A DNA stretch of 64,000 nucleotides, from NCBI RefSeq assembly GCF_001696535.1, contig NZ_MBQE01000002.1, positions 310,001 to 374,000 on the forward strand, read 5' to 3'. This stretch comes from Stappia indica. GTDB taxonomy: Bacteria; Pseudomonadota; Alphaproteobacteria; Rhizobiales; Stappiaceae. This document shows positions 40,452 to 49,560 of the stretch, in pieces (the stretch's first letter is position 1; every line of letters starts with the position of its first letter). The position numbers and the translations under genes were made by a program. The notes under the pieces are model-generated. The model worked only from the letters and a program-made list of their open reading frames with translations, made no database searches and was not told the DNA's origin.

Positions 40452-41830
40452 GTGCGGTCACTCTCGGAAAGGTTGACGGAGGAGCCGGAGCCGTGGCTGT
40501 CGCCGGAGCGGATCGCGTGCGCGGCCGTGCTGACGCCGTGGCTCATCGCCTGGCTGCGTTTCATGCGCTTCGCCCACTCGGGAGCGTCGTCACGAGACGG
40601 TGTGGGTCCAGCCGTCGAAGCAGTGCTGCGGGAGGTGTCGCCGGTGGCGTCACCTCCGACCGTACCCATCGTCGAGGCGCCGCCGGTTGCCCCGAAACCA
40701 CCCTTCACGCCGTCCGAGAAACTGGATTTGACGCTCTCTGTAGCTCGCGTGGCGGCCCGACGAAGCGGCGAACCGGCTGCCGATCCGGCCGCGCGAGCAA
40801 CGCCGCCAAGACCGGAAGCAACGCCGATGGCGCCGGTCTGTCCCACGGAGCCGAGACCGTAAGCGGATGAAGCTGCACCAGCCGCGGCGACGCCACCGCG
40901 GACGGCGCCCGCTGCGCCGGAAAGGGCCGCAGATCCTCCCTTCGCGGCCAGACCGGCCGCTCCACCCGCAGCAAGGGTCGCACCGCCGACCGCAAGGCCT
41001 GTACCAACCGCGGCGCCTGCGCTGAGTTGCGGTCCACCGGAGACCAGGCCGCTGGCAATGCCAGGTCCGAATATACCGAGGCCGAGAAGGGAAAGTGCGG
41101 CCAGGACAACAGCCATGGCGTCATCGATGGTCGGAGTTTGCCCGCCGAAACCGGCGGTGAACTGGCTGAAGAGCGTCGAGCCGATGCCGATGATGACGGC
41201 AAGCACCAGCACCTTGATGCCGCTCGAAATGACATTGCCCAAGACGCGCTCAGCCATGAAGGCGGTCTTGCCGAAGAGGCCGAACGGCATCAGGACGAAT
41301 CCCGCCAAGGTGGACAGCTTGAACTCGATCAGCGTCACGAAGAGCTGTACGGCCAGAATGAAGAAGGCAAGGATGACCAGCGCCCAGGCGAAGAGCAGGC
41401 AGGCGATCTGGATGAAGTTCTCGAAGAAGGCGATCCAGCCCATGAGGTCGGAAATGGACTCCAGCAGCGGCCGGGCGGCGTCGAGGCCGGTCTGGGCGAC
41501 CATGCCGGGGCGCATCAGATCCTGCGCAGAGAAGCCCGTGCCGGAGGCTTTCAGACCCAGGCCGGAGAAGCTCTGGAAGACGATCTCCGCGAGGTTGTTC
41601 CAGTTGGAAATCAGGTAAGCGAAAACGCCAACGAACAGCGTCTTCTTGACGAGGCGTGCGATGATGTCGTCATCGGCGCCCCAGCTCCAGAACAGGGCGG
41701 CCAGCGTCACATCGATGACGATGAGCGTGGTGGCGATGAACGCCACCTCGCCGCCGAGCAGGCCAAAGCCCGAGTCGATGTAGCGGGTGAAGACCCCGAG
41801 AAAATTATCAATGACACCCGCGCCGCCCAT
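40448..41830 (-). CDS. trbL: Conjugal transfer protein TrbL (VirB6-like)
   Basis: 460 residues. Multi-spanning N-terminal two thirds (FGLLGGEVAFIATTLIVIDV, SGIKVLVLAVIIGIGSTLFSQ) and a low-complexity Gly/Ala/Ser-rich C-terminal tail (GGATLAAGGAAGLAAKGG) ending polar, both typical of TrbL. Polytopic inner-membrane channel component. Confidence 0.93.
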   Translation of the reverse strand: MGGAGVIDNFLGVFTRYIDSGFGLLGGEVAFIATTLIVIDVTLAALFWSWGADDDIIARLVKKTLFVGVFAYLISNWNNLAEIVFQSFSGLGLKASGTGFSAQDLMRPGMVAQTGLDAARPLLESISDLMGWIAFFENFIQIACLLFAWALVILAFFILAVQLFVTLIEFKLSTLAGFVLMPFGLFGKTAFMAERVLGNVISSGIKVLVLAVIIGIGSTLFSQFTAGFGGQTPTIDDAMAVVLAALSLLGLGIFGPGIASGLVSGGPQLSAGAAVGTGLAVGGATLAAGGAAGLAAKGGSAALSGAAGAVRGGVAAAGAASSAYGLGSVGQTGAIGVASGLGGVARAAGSAAGSPLRRAATRATESVKSSFSDGVKGGFGATGGASTMGTVGGDATGDTSRSTASTAGPTPSRDDAPEWAKRMKRSQAMSHGVSTAAHAIRSGDSHGSGSSVNLSESDRT

Positions 41831-41833
41831 GCT

Positions 41834-42121
41834 TCATCGCCCTTCTGTCGATAGCGGAGCGGCAGGTGCGGGCGAGCGACCGAGGAAACGATCACGGGTT
41901 TCGGCCCAGACGCGCAGGCAGTCTGCATCGCCGGCCGCCTGCTGCCCGAGTTGCTGGCAACGGCGCTGACCCTCGCGCAGCGGGTCGTTTTCGGGCTCGA
42001 CAAGGCGCGCCGGCGACGATGACGGCATCTCCTCCTTGCGGGTCATCTCGATGACCGCGGCCGTGACGGCCGCGGCCACGAACACGACAGCGCCGAGCCG
42101 GGTCAGCATCTTGCCGTCCAT
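41834..42121 (-). CDS. trbK: TrbK-like (alt) entry-exclusion protein
   Basis: 95 residues: one N-terminal membrane helix (GAVVFVAAAVTAAVIEM) then a short soluble part with two Cys (RRCQQLGQQ, DADCLRVWAETRDRFLG), the pattern of the putative TrbK-alt family encoded between trbJ and trbL. Likely blocks redundant transfer into cells that already carry the element. Family role is known; this protein's activity is inferred. Confidence 0.85.
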   Translation of the reverse strand: MDGKMLTRLGAVVFVAAAVTAAVIEMTRKEEMPSSSPARLVEPENDPLREGQRRCQQLGQQAAGDADCLRVWAETRDRFLGRSPAPAAPLSTEGR

Positions 42122-42131
42122 AGCGGTGCCC

Positions 42132-42896
42132 TCAGTTTCCGTTGAACATCTGCGCGTTGCCGGGCTGGTAGCCAGCGTCCGGCGTCAGGAACCGCTCGCG
42201 TTGGATGCGCCCCTGCTCGGCAGCCGCCGTACGTTCCGCCTCGGTGAGCGCGCCTGCACGGCCGTTGGCGGCAAGCAACGCGATCAGGTCGGAGAGCTGC
42301 TGCGACTGGAGCGCCAGAAGCTGGTTGCCGGCCTGCGTCGCCTGAAGTGCGCCGGTCGCGCTCTGGCTCCGGCCAACGAGCTCCGACATCTGAGTGCGAT
42401 TGGTGTCGATGTTGCCGACGACGCCTGCCTGCACGCGCATGGCATCCTGCAAGCCTCCCACCGTGTTCTGCCAGCGGGCACGGGCATCGGCGAAGAGCTG
42501 CTGGTCCGTCGCCGACATCGACACATTGCCGTATTGCTGCTGGAACGCCTGGTCGATGCGCTGCACGTCGAAGGCGATGTTCTGCGCCTGGCTCAAGAGC
42601 TGCTGCGTGCGCTGCACGTTCTGCTGCAAGGTCTGAAGCGAGGAGAACGGCAGGCTCGCCAGATTGCGGGCCTGGTTCATCAGCATGGTCGCCTCGTTCT
42701 GAAGCGAGGTGATCTGGTGGTTGATCTGCTCCAGCGTCCGGGCGGCGGTCAGCACGTTCTGCGCATAGTTGCTGGGATCGAAGACGATCCGCCACGCGAA
42801 GGCCGGCAAAGTCAGGACTGGCGAAAGCGCGAGCGGCGCAGCAAGGAAGGTGGCGGCCACGAGAACGGCGCGCGAGCGGAAACGGCGGATGATCAT
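42132..42896 (-). CDS. trbJ: Conjugal transfer protein TrbJ (VirB5-like)
   Basis: 254 residues with a cleavable signal (ending near LPAFAWRIV) and a long helical body: FDPSNYAQNVLTAARTLEQINHQ, LQTLQQNVQRTQQLLSQAQN and SELVGRSQSATGALQATQAGNQ. Matches TrbJ, a periplasmic pilus-assembly factor of the VirB5 class. Overlaps trbE by 4 nt. Confidence 0.93.
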   Translation of the reverse strand: MIIRRFRSRAVLVAATFLAAPLALSPVLTLPAFAWRIVFDPSNYAQNVLTAARTLEQINHQITSLQNEATMLMNQARNLASLPFSSLQTLQQNVQRTQQLLSQAQNIAFDVQRIDQAFQQQYGNVSMSATDQQLFADARARWQNTVGGLQDAMRVQAGVVGNIDTNRTQMSELVGRSQSATGALQATQAGNQLLALQSQQLSDLIALLAANGRAGALTEAERTAAAEQGRIQRERFLTPDAGYQPGNAQMFNGN

Positions 42897-45349
42897 GGTT
42901 GAGGCTCCTTTTCGGGCTGGGGAATGGGTGTCGGGAAGTTGGGAATGAGATCGACCGCCCAGCCGACGTTGCGGGCTTTGAGCCAGGCGGCGAGGAATCC
43001 GTCGGCGCCGTGTTCGGCGACGAGGCTGGCGATCAGCGATTGGTCGGCCTTGGACGATGCGGCGCAGAGCGCGAGGCAGACTTCGGACAGGCCGAGCTCG
43101 AACAGGCGGTTGCCACGCCGGGACTGGCAGTAGTAGTCGCGCTTGGGGACGGCGCGCGCGAGGATTTCGATCTGGCGGTCATTGAGGCCGAACCGGCGAT
43201 AGATCGCGGTGATCTGCGGCTCGACGGCGCGTTCGTTCGGCAGCAGGAGCCGCGTCGGGCAGCTCTCGATGATGGCCGGTGCGATATTGCTTCCGTCAAT
43301 GTCCGACAGGCTTTGCGTGGCGAAGATGACGCTGGCGTTCTTCTTGCGCAGCGTTTTCAGCCATTCGCGAAGCTGGCCGGCGAACCCCTCGTCGTCCAGC
43401 GCCAGCCAGCCTTCGTCGATGATGAGCAGTGTCGGCCGCCCGTCGAGCCGGTCGCCGATGCGATGGAAGAGATAGGCAAGCACGGCGGGCGCGGCGCCGG
43501 TTCCGACAAGGCCCTCGATCTCGAATGCCTGTACGTCGGACGAGCCGAGATGTTCGGCCTCGGCGTCGAGCAGCCGGCCATAGGCACCGCCGACGCAGAA
43601 CGGACGCAATGCCTGCTTTAAGTCGTTCGACTGAAGCAGCACGCTCAAGCCGGTGATTGTGCGTTCCTCGACGGGCGCGGAGGCGAGCGAGGTCAGCGCC
43701 GTCCAGAGATGCTCCTTCACCTCGGGCGTGATGGCGACGCCCTCGCGCATGAGGATGGCGGCAATCCAGTCCGCCGCCCATGCGCGTTCATAAGTGTCGT
43801 GGATGCGCGCGAGCGGCTGGAGCGAGACGGAAGCGTCCGATCCTTCGGTCAGCCCGCCGCCCAGGTCATGCCAGTCGCCGCCCATCGCGAGCGCCGCCGC
43901 ACGGATCGAGCCACCGAAGTCGAAGGCGAAGACCTGAGAGCGCTCATAGCGGCGAAACTGCAAGGCCATGAGCGCGAGCAGCACGGACTTGCCGGCACCG
44001 GTCGGGCCGACGACGAGGGTATGGCCCACGTCGCCGACATGAATGCTCAACCGGAACGGGGTCGAGCCTTCGGTCCTGCCGTAAAGCAGCGGGGGTGCGC
44101 CGAAGTGCTCGTCCCGTTCCGGCCCCGCCCACACGGCGGAGAGGGGGATCATGTGGGCGAGATTCAATGTGCTGATGGGCGGCTGTCGGACATTGGCGTA
44201 GACATGTCCTGGGAGACTTCCCAACCATGCATCAACCGCGTTGACGGTCTCGATCATGGCCGTGAAGTCGCGGCCTTGCATGATCTTCTCGACGAGCCGC
44301 AACTTCTCATCGGCAAGGCGCGGATCAGCATCCCAGACGGAGACGGTGGCCGTGACGTAGGCCATGCCCGCCACGTCTTGCCCAAGTTCCTGCAAGGCCA
44401 TGTCGGCGTCGGCGGCTTTGTTCGCCGCATCGGTGTCCACGAGCGCTGATTGTTCGCTGGTTATCACCTCTTTGAGGATCGCGGCGATGCTCTTGCGCTT
44501 GGCGAACCATTGCCGGCGAATTCTGGTGAGAATCCGGGTGGCCTCTACCTTGTCGAGCAGGATCGCGCGGGTTGACCAGCGATAGGGGAATGCCAGCCGG
44601 TTCATCTCGTCGAGCAGGCCGGGCGTCGTCGCGGTCGGGAATCCCACGATGGTCAGCACGCGCAAATGCCGGTCGCCCAGGCGCGGCTCCAGCCCGCCGG
44701 TCAGCGATTGATCGGCGAGCAGCGCGTCGAGATGTATCGGAACTTCCGGTACCCGCACGCGATGGCGATTGGTCGAGATGGTAGAGTGCAGGTAGGTCAG
44801 CGTCCCGGCGTCATCGAGCCAAGTGCATTCCGGCATGAAGCCGTCGAGCAGCGCCAGGACGCGGTCAGTGCGATCCAAGAATCCGCGCAGGATCTCCCAC
44901 GCGTCCACACCCGCTTTCTCGCGGCCTTCGTAGAGCCAGGCCTCAGTTCGGGCGGCGTCCTCGGCGGGCGGCAGAAACAGGAAGGTCAGGAAGTAACCCG
45001 ATACAAAATGCGTGCCTTCGTCCTCGAAGTCCGCCTTGCGCTCGGCATCGACCAGCGCCGATGCTGCGTCGGGAAAGGTACTCTCGGGATAGGTCGCCGC
45101 CTCGCTTCGCTGCGCCTCGACGAAAATGCTCCAGCCAGAGCCGAGGCGCCGGAAGGCGTTGTTGATGCGGCCGGCGACCGCGACCAGTTCGGCCGCGACG
45201 GCGGAATCCAGATCAGGCCCGCGAAACTTCGCGGTGCGCTGGAACGAGCCGTCCTTGTTGAGCACGACGCCCTGGCCGACCAATGCAGCCCAAGGCAGAT
45301 AGTCGGCGAGACGGGTGGCGGTGCGGCGATATTCGGCAAGATTCATCAT
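42893..45349 (-). CDS. trbE: Conjugal transfer ATPase TrbE (VirB4-like)
   Basis: 818 residues (ATG 45349; the adjacent ATG 45346 is equally possible). N-terminal CagE/TrbE domain (MNLAEYRRTATRLADYLPWA), then the motor with Walker A VVGPTGAGKSVLL, Walker B region TLLIIDEGWLALDD and VIFATQSLSDIDGS. It energises pilus assembly and substrate transfer at the inner membrane. Confidence 0.96.
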   Translation of the reverse strand: MMNLAEYRRTATRLADYLPWAALVGQGVVLNKDGSFQRTAKFRGPDLDSAVAAELVAVAGRINNAFRRLGSGWSIFVEAQRSEAATYPESTFPDAASALVDAERKADFEDEGTHFVSGYFLTFLFLPPAEDAARTEAWLYEGREKAGVDAWEILRGFLDRTDRVLALLDGFMPECTWLDDAGTLTYLHSTISTNRHRVRVPEVPIHLDALLADQSLTGGLEPRLGDRHLRVLTIVGFPTATTPGLLDEMNRLAFPYRWSTRAILLDKVEATRILTRIRRQWFAKRKSIAAILKEVITSEQSALVDTDAANKAADADMALQELGQDVAGMAYVTATVSVWDADPRLADEKLRLVEKIMQGRDFTAMIETVNAVDAWLGSLPGHVYANVRQPPISTLNLAHMIPLSAVWAGPERDEHFGAPPLLYGRTEGSTPFRLSIHVGDVGHTLVVGPTGAGKSVLLALMALQFRRYERSQVFAFDFGGSIRAAALAMGGDWHDLGGGLTEGSDASVSLQPLARIHDTYERAWAADWIAAILMREGVAITPEVKEHLWTALTSLASAPVEERTITGLSVLLQSNDLKQALRPFCVGGAYGRLLDAEAEHLGSSDVQAFEIEGLVGTGAAPAVLAYLFHRIGDRLDGRPTLLIIDEGWLALDDEGFAGQLREWLKTLRKKNASVIFATQSLSDIDGSNIAPAIIESCPTRLLLPNERAVEPQITAIYRRFGLNDRQIEILARAVPKRDYYCQSRRGNRLFELGLSEVCLALCAASSKADQSLIASLVAEHGADGFLAAWLKARNVGWAVDLIPNFPTPIPQPEKEPQP

Positions 45350-45359
45350 GCTCGCGCCC

Positions 45360-45641
45360 TCACACCGACAAATGACCGGGGATGCGCAGATGCCGGCGAC
45401 CGACTTCCACGAACAGCGGATCGCGCTTCGCCGCCCAGACGGCCGCGAAATGGCCGATGGCCCAGATGGCGATTCCGACCAGCCAGAGGCGCAGGCCGAG
45501 GCCCACGGCGCCGGCCAGCGTGCCGTTCATGATTGCGATGGAGCGCGGTGCGCCACCGAGCAGGATGTGTTCGATCAGCGCCCGGTGGACCGGGATCGAA
45601 AATCCCGGCACCGCGTCGAGGTGTTCGAAAGCGGTCGCCAT
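45360..45641 (-). CDS. trbD: Conjugal transfer protein TrbD (VirB3-like)
   Basis: 93 residues from ATG 45641, whose A is shared with the trbC stop. Contains PGFSIPVHRALIEHILLGGAPR followed by two membrane helices (GTLAGAVGLGLRLWLVGIAIW and the next segment), the TrbD/VirB3 pattern. Small inner-membrane partner of TrbE. A longer open frame upstream overlaps trbC and is not the gene. Confidence 0.93.
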   Translation of the reverse strand: MATAFEHLDAVPGFSIPVHRALIEHILLGGAPRSIAIMNGTLAGAVGLGLRLWLVGIAIWAIGHFAAVWAAKRDPLFVEVGRRHLRIPGHLSV

Positions 45642-45973
45642 CAGACGAGCGCTCCGCCGCCAAACGAAAAGAAGGACAGGAAGAAGCTCGACGCTGCAAA
45701 GGCGATCGACAGGCCGAACACGATCTGGATCAGGCGGCGAAAGCCTCCACTTGTGTCGCCGAAGGCGAGCGCCAAGCCCGTCGCGATGATGATGATGACG
45801 GCAACAATTTTCGCGACCGGCCCTTCGATGGACTGAAGAATCGATTGCAGCGGGGCTTCCCACGGCATTGACGAGCCTGACGCGCGGGCGGCGGGCCCCA
45901 GCATCACGCTGATGGCGACGGCGGTGGCGGCCGTTGCCACACGTTGGCGGCCGCGCGAAAGGAATCGGATCAT
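45641..45973 (-). CDS. trbC: Conjugal transfer pilin TrbC (VirB2-like)
   Basis: 110 residues with a long signal (ending near ARASG) and two hydrophobic helices (IVAVIIIIATGLALAFGD and LIQIVFGLSIAFAASSFFLSF) joined by a short polar loop, the VirB2/TrbC pilin layout. Major subunit of the conjugative pilus. ATGA overlap with trbB. Confidence 0.94.
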   Translation of the reverse strand: MIRFLSRGRQRVATAATAVAISVMLGPAARASGSSMPWEAPLQSILQSIEGPVAKIVAVIIIIATGLALAFGDTSGGFRRLIQIVFGLSIAFAASSFFLSFFSFGGGALV

Positions 45974-46959
45974 GTCGGTTCTCCTGTCGAGTTGGAGGCT
46001 TGGGTTGCGGGGGTGATGCGGTAATCGCCGTCGGAGCCGAGCCCGTCGACGCGGGCCAACTCAGCGAGCCGGCGCGCGGAACCGCGGCCAGACAGCACAG
46101 CAACGAGGTTGATGGTCTCGGCGATCAGCGCGCGCGGGACCGTCACGACCGCTTCCTGGATGAGCTGCTCGAGGCGGCGCAGTGCGCCGATGCCGGAGCC
46201 GGCATGGATGGTGCCGATGCCGCCCGGATGGCCGGTGCCCCAGGCTTTGAGCAGGTCGAGGGCTTCGGCGCCGCGCACCTCGCCGATGGGGATGCGATCG
46301 GGGCGCAGGCGCAGCGAAGACCGGACGAGATCGGAAAGCGTGGCGACGCCATCCTTCGTCCGCATCGCGACGAGGTTAGGCGCAGCGCATTGCAGTTCGC
46401 GCGTGTCCTCGATGATGACGACGCGATCGGCACCCTTCGCCACCTCGGCCAGCAACGCGTTGGTCAGCGTCGTCTTGCCGGTCGAGGTGCCGCCGGCGAC
46501 CAGGATGTTGGCACGGGATTGAACAGCCGCGCTCAGCGTTGCGGCCTGATCGGCGGTCATGATGCCGGCGGCCACGTAGTCATCGAGCGTGAAGACAGCG
46601 ACGGCCGGCTTGCGGATGGCAAAGGCGGGCGCGGCGACGACGGGCGGCAACAGCCCCTCGAAGCGTTCGCCGGTCTCGGGAAGCTCGGCCGAGACACGCG
46701 GGGCTCGCGCATGGACCTCCGCGCCGACATGGTGAGCGACGAGGCGGACGATGCGCTCGCCATCGGCGGCTAACATCATCTCGCCCGTATCGGCCAGACC
46801 CTCCGACAGCCGATCAACCCAGATGCGGCCATCCGGGTTCAGCATGACCTCGACCACAGCGGGGTCTTCCAGAAACCGCGCGATAGCCGGTCCGAGCGCG
46901 GTGCGCAGCATGCGCGCGCCGCGCCGGATCGCTTCCTGTCTCTGGTGAGTGGTTGCCAT
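45970..46959 (-). CDS. trbB: Conjugal transfer ATPase TrbB (VirB11-like)
   Basis: 329 residues. N-terminal VirB11 domain ([29 protein letters not shown] region), Walker [17 protein letters not shown], Asp box [35 protein letters not shown] and the His box [13 protein letters not shown]. Hexameric secretion ATPase. First gene of the trb block, 187 bp downstream of the CopG-like gene; two GC-rich palindromes lie directly before its ATG. Confidence 0.96.
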   Translation of the reverse strand: MATTHQRQEAIRRGARMLRTALGPAIARFLEDPAVVEVMLNPDGRIWVDRLSEGLADTGEMMLAADGERIVRLVAHHVGAEVHARAPRVSAELPETGERFEGLLPPVVAAPAFAIRKPAVAVFTLDDYVAAGIMTADQAATLSAAVQSRANILVAGGTSTGKTTLTNALLAEVAKGADRVVIIEDTRELQCAAPNLVAMRTKDGVATLSDLVRSSLRLRPDRIPIGEVRGAEALDLLKAWGTGHPGGIGTIHAGSGIGALRRLEQLIQEAVVTVPRALIAETINLVAVLSGRGSARRLAELARVDGLGSDGDYRITPATQASNSTGEPT

Positions 46960-46962
46960 TTC

Positions 46963-47010
46963 GTCCCCGTTTCTCGCGGGGACGCAACAGATGATCCCCG
47001 GATCGGGGAT
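46963..47010. promoter_or_regulatory. Two related palindromes immediately upstream of trbB
   Basis: GTCCCCG (46963-46969) and CGGGGAC (46977-46983) flank a 7-nt spacer; ATCCCCG (46994-47000) and CGGGGAT (47004-47010) flank GAT. Both have the core TCCCCG/CGGGGA. They start 4 nt before the trbB ATG in the 187-bp gap upstream, so they may be operators or a translational hairpin of the trb operon. Confidence 0.5.
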
Positions 47011-47146
47011 GATTAAAAGAGCCCGAAATCAGGCCCGTTCAACAAGATTTGGTCGTAGTAGTAGTGTGGCGTGCAAATACAGGAGAACGGCGGTGACGCG
47101 CCGATCTTGATCGAGAGTCACGCGATCCCATGGCAGGCTCCTGCCG

Positions 47147-47575
47147 TCATGCCTGCGTTTCGCCCACGTCCTCGGAAATCTCCTGCCGGAGCTTCGGACC
47201 ATGTGCGAGGCGGCGTCCGAGGGCGCTCACGAATCGCTCATAACGTTTGCCCGCCTCGGCGCGCGCAGCCTGGGCGGCAGGTTCCGGCAGGGCCGGCGTC
47301 GTGCTCAGCCAGAACCGGATGAACACCGCCAGGCTCTCGACCGCGATCCCGACGTCGCGCTCCATCCGGGTCATGCGGCGGTCGAGCTGGTCGAGGCGCT
47401 TCGTGATCAGCGCCTCCCTGCGCTCTGCGTCATCCGGCGACAGAAACGATGCGATGGCAGCCTCGGCGATCATGGATTGCGATTGCTCCCGGCGTGCTGC
47501 GTAGTCGGCGAGCATCCTCATCACATCCGGGTCGACGTAGACGGAAACCTTCCGCTTCTTCATACGAGCCGTCAT
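47147..47575 (-). CDS. CopG-like ribbon-helix-helix protein
   Basis: 142 residues (ATG 47575, or ATG 47563 at MKKRKVSVYVD). The start forms a ribbon-helix-helix, KVSVYVDPDVMRMLADYAARREQSQSMIAEAAI, followed by a helical part with RLDQLDRRMTRMERDVGIAVESLAVFIRFWL. Genes of this kind commonly sit between traG and trbB in rhizobial-type elements. It could regulate the trb genes through the palindromes downstream of it (inference). Confidence 0.85.
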   Translation of the reverse strand: MTARMKKRKVSVYVDPDVMRMLADYAARREQSQSMIAEAAIASFLSPDDAERREALITKRLDQLDRRMTRMERDVGIAVESLAVFIRFWLSTTPALPEPAAQAARAEAGKRYERFVSALGRRLAHGPKLRQEISEDVGETQA

Positions 47576-47580
47576 GACGC

Positions 47581-49536
47581 CTACAACTCCATGCCGTCAT
47601 TGGGGTCGAGCGAAACCTGCCGGGCGACACCCTGCACGAGCCGGGTCAGGCGCTGGTTACGTGTTGCGTCCTCGTCAATATCGTCGGGCGGTTCGATCTC
47701 GAACTCGTTGTCGATCGGCTGCTTTTTCTCGAGAGGTTTCACGCGGCTGAGTTCGGGCTGCTGCCGGCGTTCGGATTCGGTCGGATCTTCATCCTGCATT
47801 GCGGACGCCGGGATCGGCAAGCTGCTCCAGTCGTCTGGATGGGTAAGCTCGGACCGGGTCAGCTCGGGCGGCGGCAGAACGCGCTCCGTGAAGCGGTCGT
47901 CCTCGTAGTAGCGAGCCTTCTTCGCCCGGATCGGCGGCGTGCCAGCGACCATGACAATCTCGTCGGTTGGCGGAAGCTGCATGATCTCGCCCGGCGTCAG
48001 CAACTGGCGGGCCGTCTCGGAGCGCGACACCATCAGGTGGCCAAGCCAGGGCGAGAGCCGATGCCCGGCATAGTTCTTCATCGCCCGCATTTCCGTTGCG
48101 GTGCCGAGCGCGTCGCTGACCCTTTTCGCGGTCCTCTCGTCGTTGGTGGCGAAACTGACGCGCACATGGCAGTTGTCGAGGATCGAGTTGTTCGGACCAT
48201 AGGCTTTCTCGATCTGGTTCAGCGACTGTGCGATGAGGAAGCTCTTGAGCCCGTAGCCGGCCATGAAGGCGAGAGCGCTCTCGAAGAAGTCGAGGCGCCC
48301 CAGGGCCGGAAACTCGTCCAGCATGAGCAGCAACCGGTGCCTGCCGGTCTTCGCCTGCAAGTCCTCGGTCAGGCGGCGGCCGACCTGATTGAGGATCAGG
48401 CGGATCAGTGGTTTTGTCCGGTTGATGTCGGAGGGCGGGATCACGAGGTAGAGCGTCGTCGGCCGCTCGCCTCCCACGATGTCGGTGATGCGCCAGTCGC
48501 AGTGCCGCGTGACCTCTGCCACGACCGGATCGCGGTAAAGGCCCAGGAACGACATGGCGGTGGAGAGCACGCCCGAACGCTCGTTGTCGGATTTGTTGAG
48601 CAACTCCCGCGCGGCGCTGGCGATAACAGGATGCGGACCGGCTTTCCTCAGATGTGCGGTCTTCATCATGGCGGCCAGCGTCGACTCGATCGGTCGCTTC
48701 GGATCGGAGAGGAACGCGGCGACGCCGGCGAGCGTCTTGTCCTTCTCGGCGTAGAGGACGTGCAGGATCGCACCGACCAGCAGGGCATGGCTGGTCTTCT
48801 CCCAGTGGTTCCGCTTTTCCAGAGACCCCTCCGGATCGACCAGGATGTCGGCGATGTTCTGGACGTCTCGGACTTCCCATTCGCCGCGGCGGACCTCGAG
48901 CAGCGGGTTGTAGGCCGATGACTTAGGGTTCGTCGGGTCGAACAGCAGCACGCGTCCGTGGTGCGAACGGAAGCCGGCGGTAAGCTGCCAGTTTTCGCCC
49001 TTGATGTCGTGAACGATGGCAGAGCCCGGCCAGGTCAGAAGCGAGGGTACGACGAGGCCGACGCCCTTGCCTGACCGCGTGGGCGCGAAACACAGCACAT
49101 GCTCCGGCCCGTCATGGCGAAGATACTCATGGGCGTAGCGGCCGAGCACCACGCCATCGGGATCAAGCAGCCCTGCCGCCTTGACCTCGGCTTTTTCCGC
49201 CCACCGCGCCGAGCCATAGGTGGCGACGTTCTTCGCCTCCCGCGCGCGCCAGACAGACATGCCGATCGCGACGGCGATGGCGATGAATCCGCCGGATGCG
49301 GCAATGATCCCGCCGGTGGCGAAGATCCCCGGCGCGTAGGCGTCGTAGAAGTACCACCACCACATGATGGCCGGCGGATAGTAGACCGGCATTCCGAACA
49401 GCCGGAACCACGGCTCACCGAGCTGCGCCTGAAACGCGAGGCTCCACGCGACATATTGGGTCGCGCCCCATGTGGTCGAGAGAATGATGAGGAAGACGAC
49501 AACGATCTGTCCCCAAAGGATTTTGGTCGCGGACAT
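47581..49536 (-). CDS. traG: Type IV coupling protein TraG (VirD4-like)
   Basis: 651 residues. N-terminal membrane anchor (two helices within the first 100 residues), then the ATPase with Walker A FAPTRSGKGVGLVVPS, Walker B LLLMLDEFPALGRLDFF and AQSLNQIEKAYGPNNSILDNC. It brings the relaxase-DNA complex to the Trb channel. Lies directly after the relaxase gene, 24 bp away. Confidence 0.96.
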   Translation of the reverse strand: MSATKILWGQIVVVFLIILSTTWGATQYVAWSLAFQAQLGEPWFRLFGMPVYYPPAIMWWWYFYDAYAPGIFATGGIIAASGGFIAIAVAIGMSVWRAREAKNVATYGSARWAEKAEVKAAGLLDPDGVVLGRYAHEYLRHDGPEHVLCFAPTRSGKGVGLVVPSLLTWPGSAIVHDIKGENWQLTAGFRSHHGRVLLFDPTNPKSSAYNPLLEVRRGEWEVRDVQNIADILVDPEGSLEKRNHWEKTSHALLVGAILHVLYAEKDKTLAGVAAFLSDPKRPIESTLAAMMKTAHLRKAGPHPVIASAARELLNKSDNERSGVLSTAMSFLGLYRDPVVAEVTRHCDWRITDIVGGERPTTLYLVIPPSDINRTKPLIRLILNQVGRRLTEDLQAKTGRHRLLLMLDEFPALGRLDFFESALAFMAGYGLKSFLIAQSLNQIEKAYGPNNSILDNCHVRVSFATNDERTAKRVSDALGTATEMRAMKNYAGHRLSPWLGHLMVSRSETARQLLTPGEIMQLPPTDEIVMVAGTPPIRAKKARYYEDDRFTERVLPPPELTRSELTHPDDWSSLPIPASAMQDEDPTESERRQQPELSRVKPLEKKQPIDNEFEIEPPDDIDEDATRNQRLTRLVQGVARQVSLDPNDGMEL

Positions 49537-49560
49537 GGCGATGATCCTTTCTGGTCGAGG

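Noticed and set aside
41027-41854. 275-codon open frame on the plus strand
   Set aside because: Antisense to trbL, highly charged with repeated short runs and no recognisable family.
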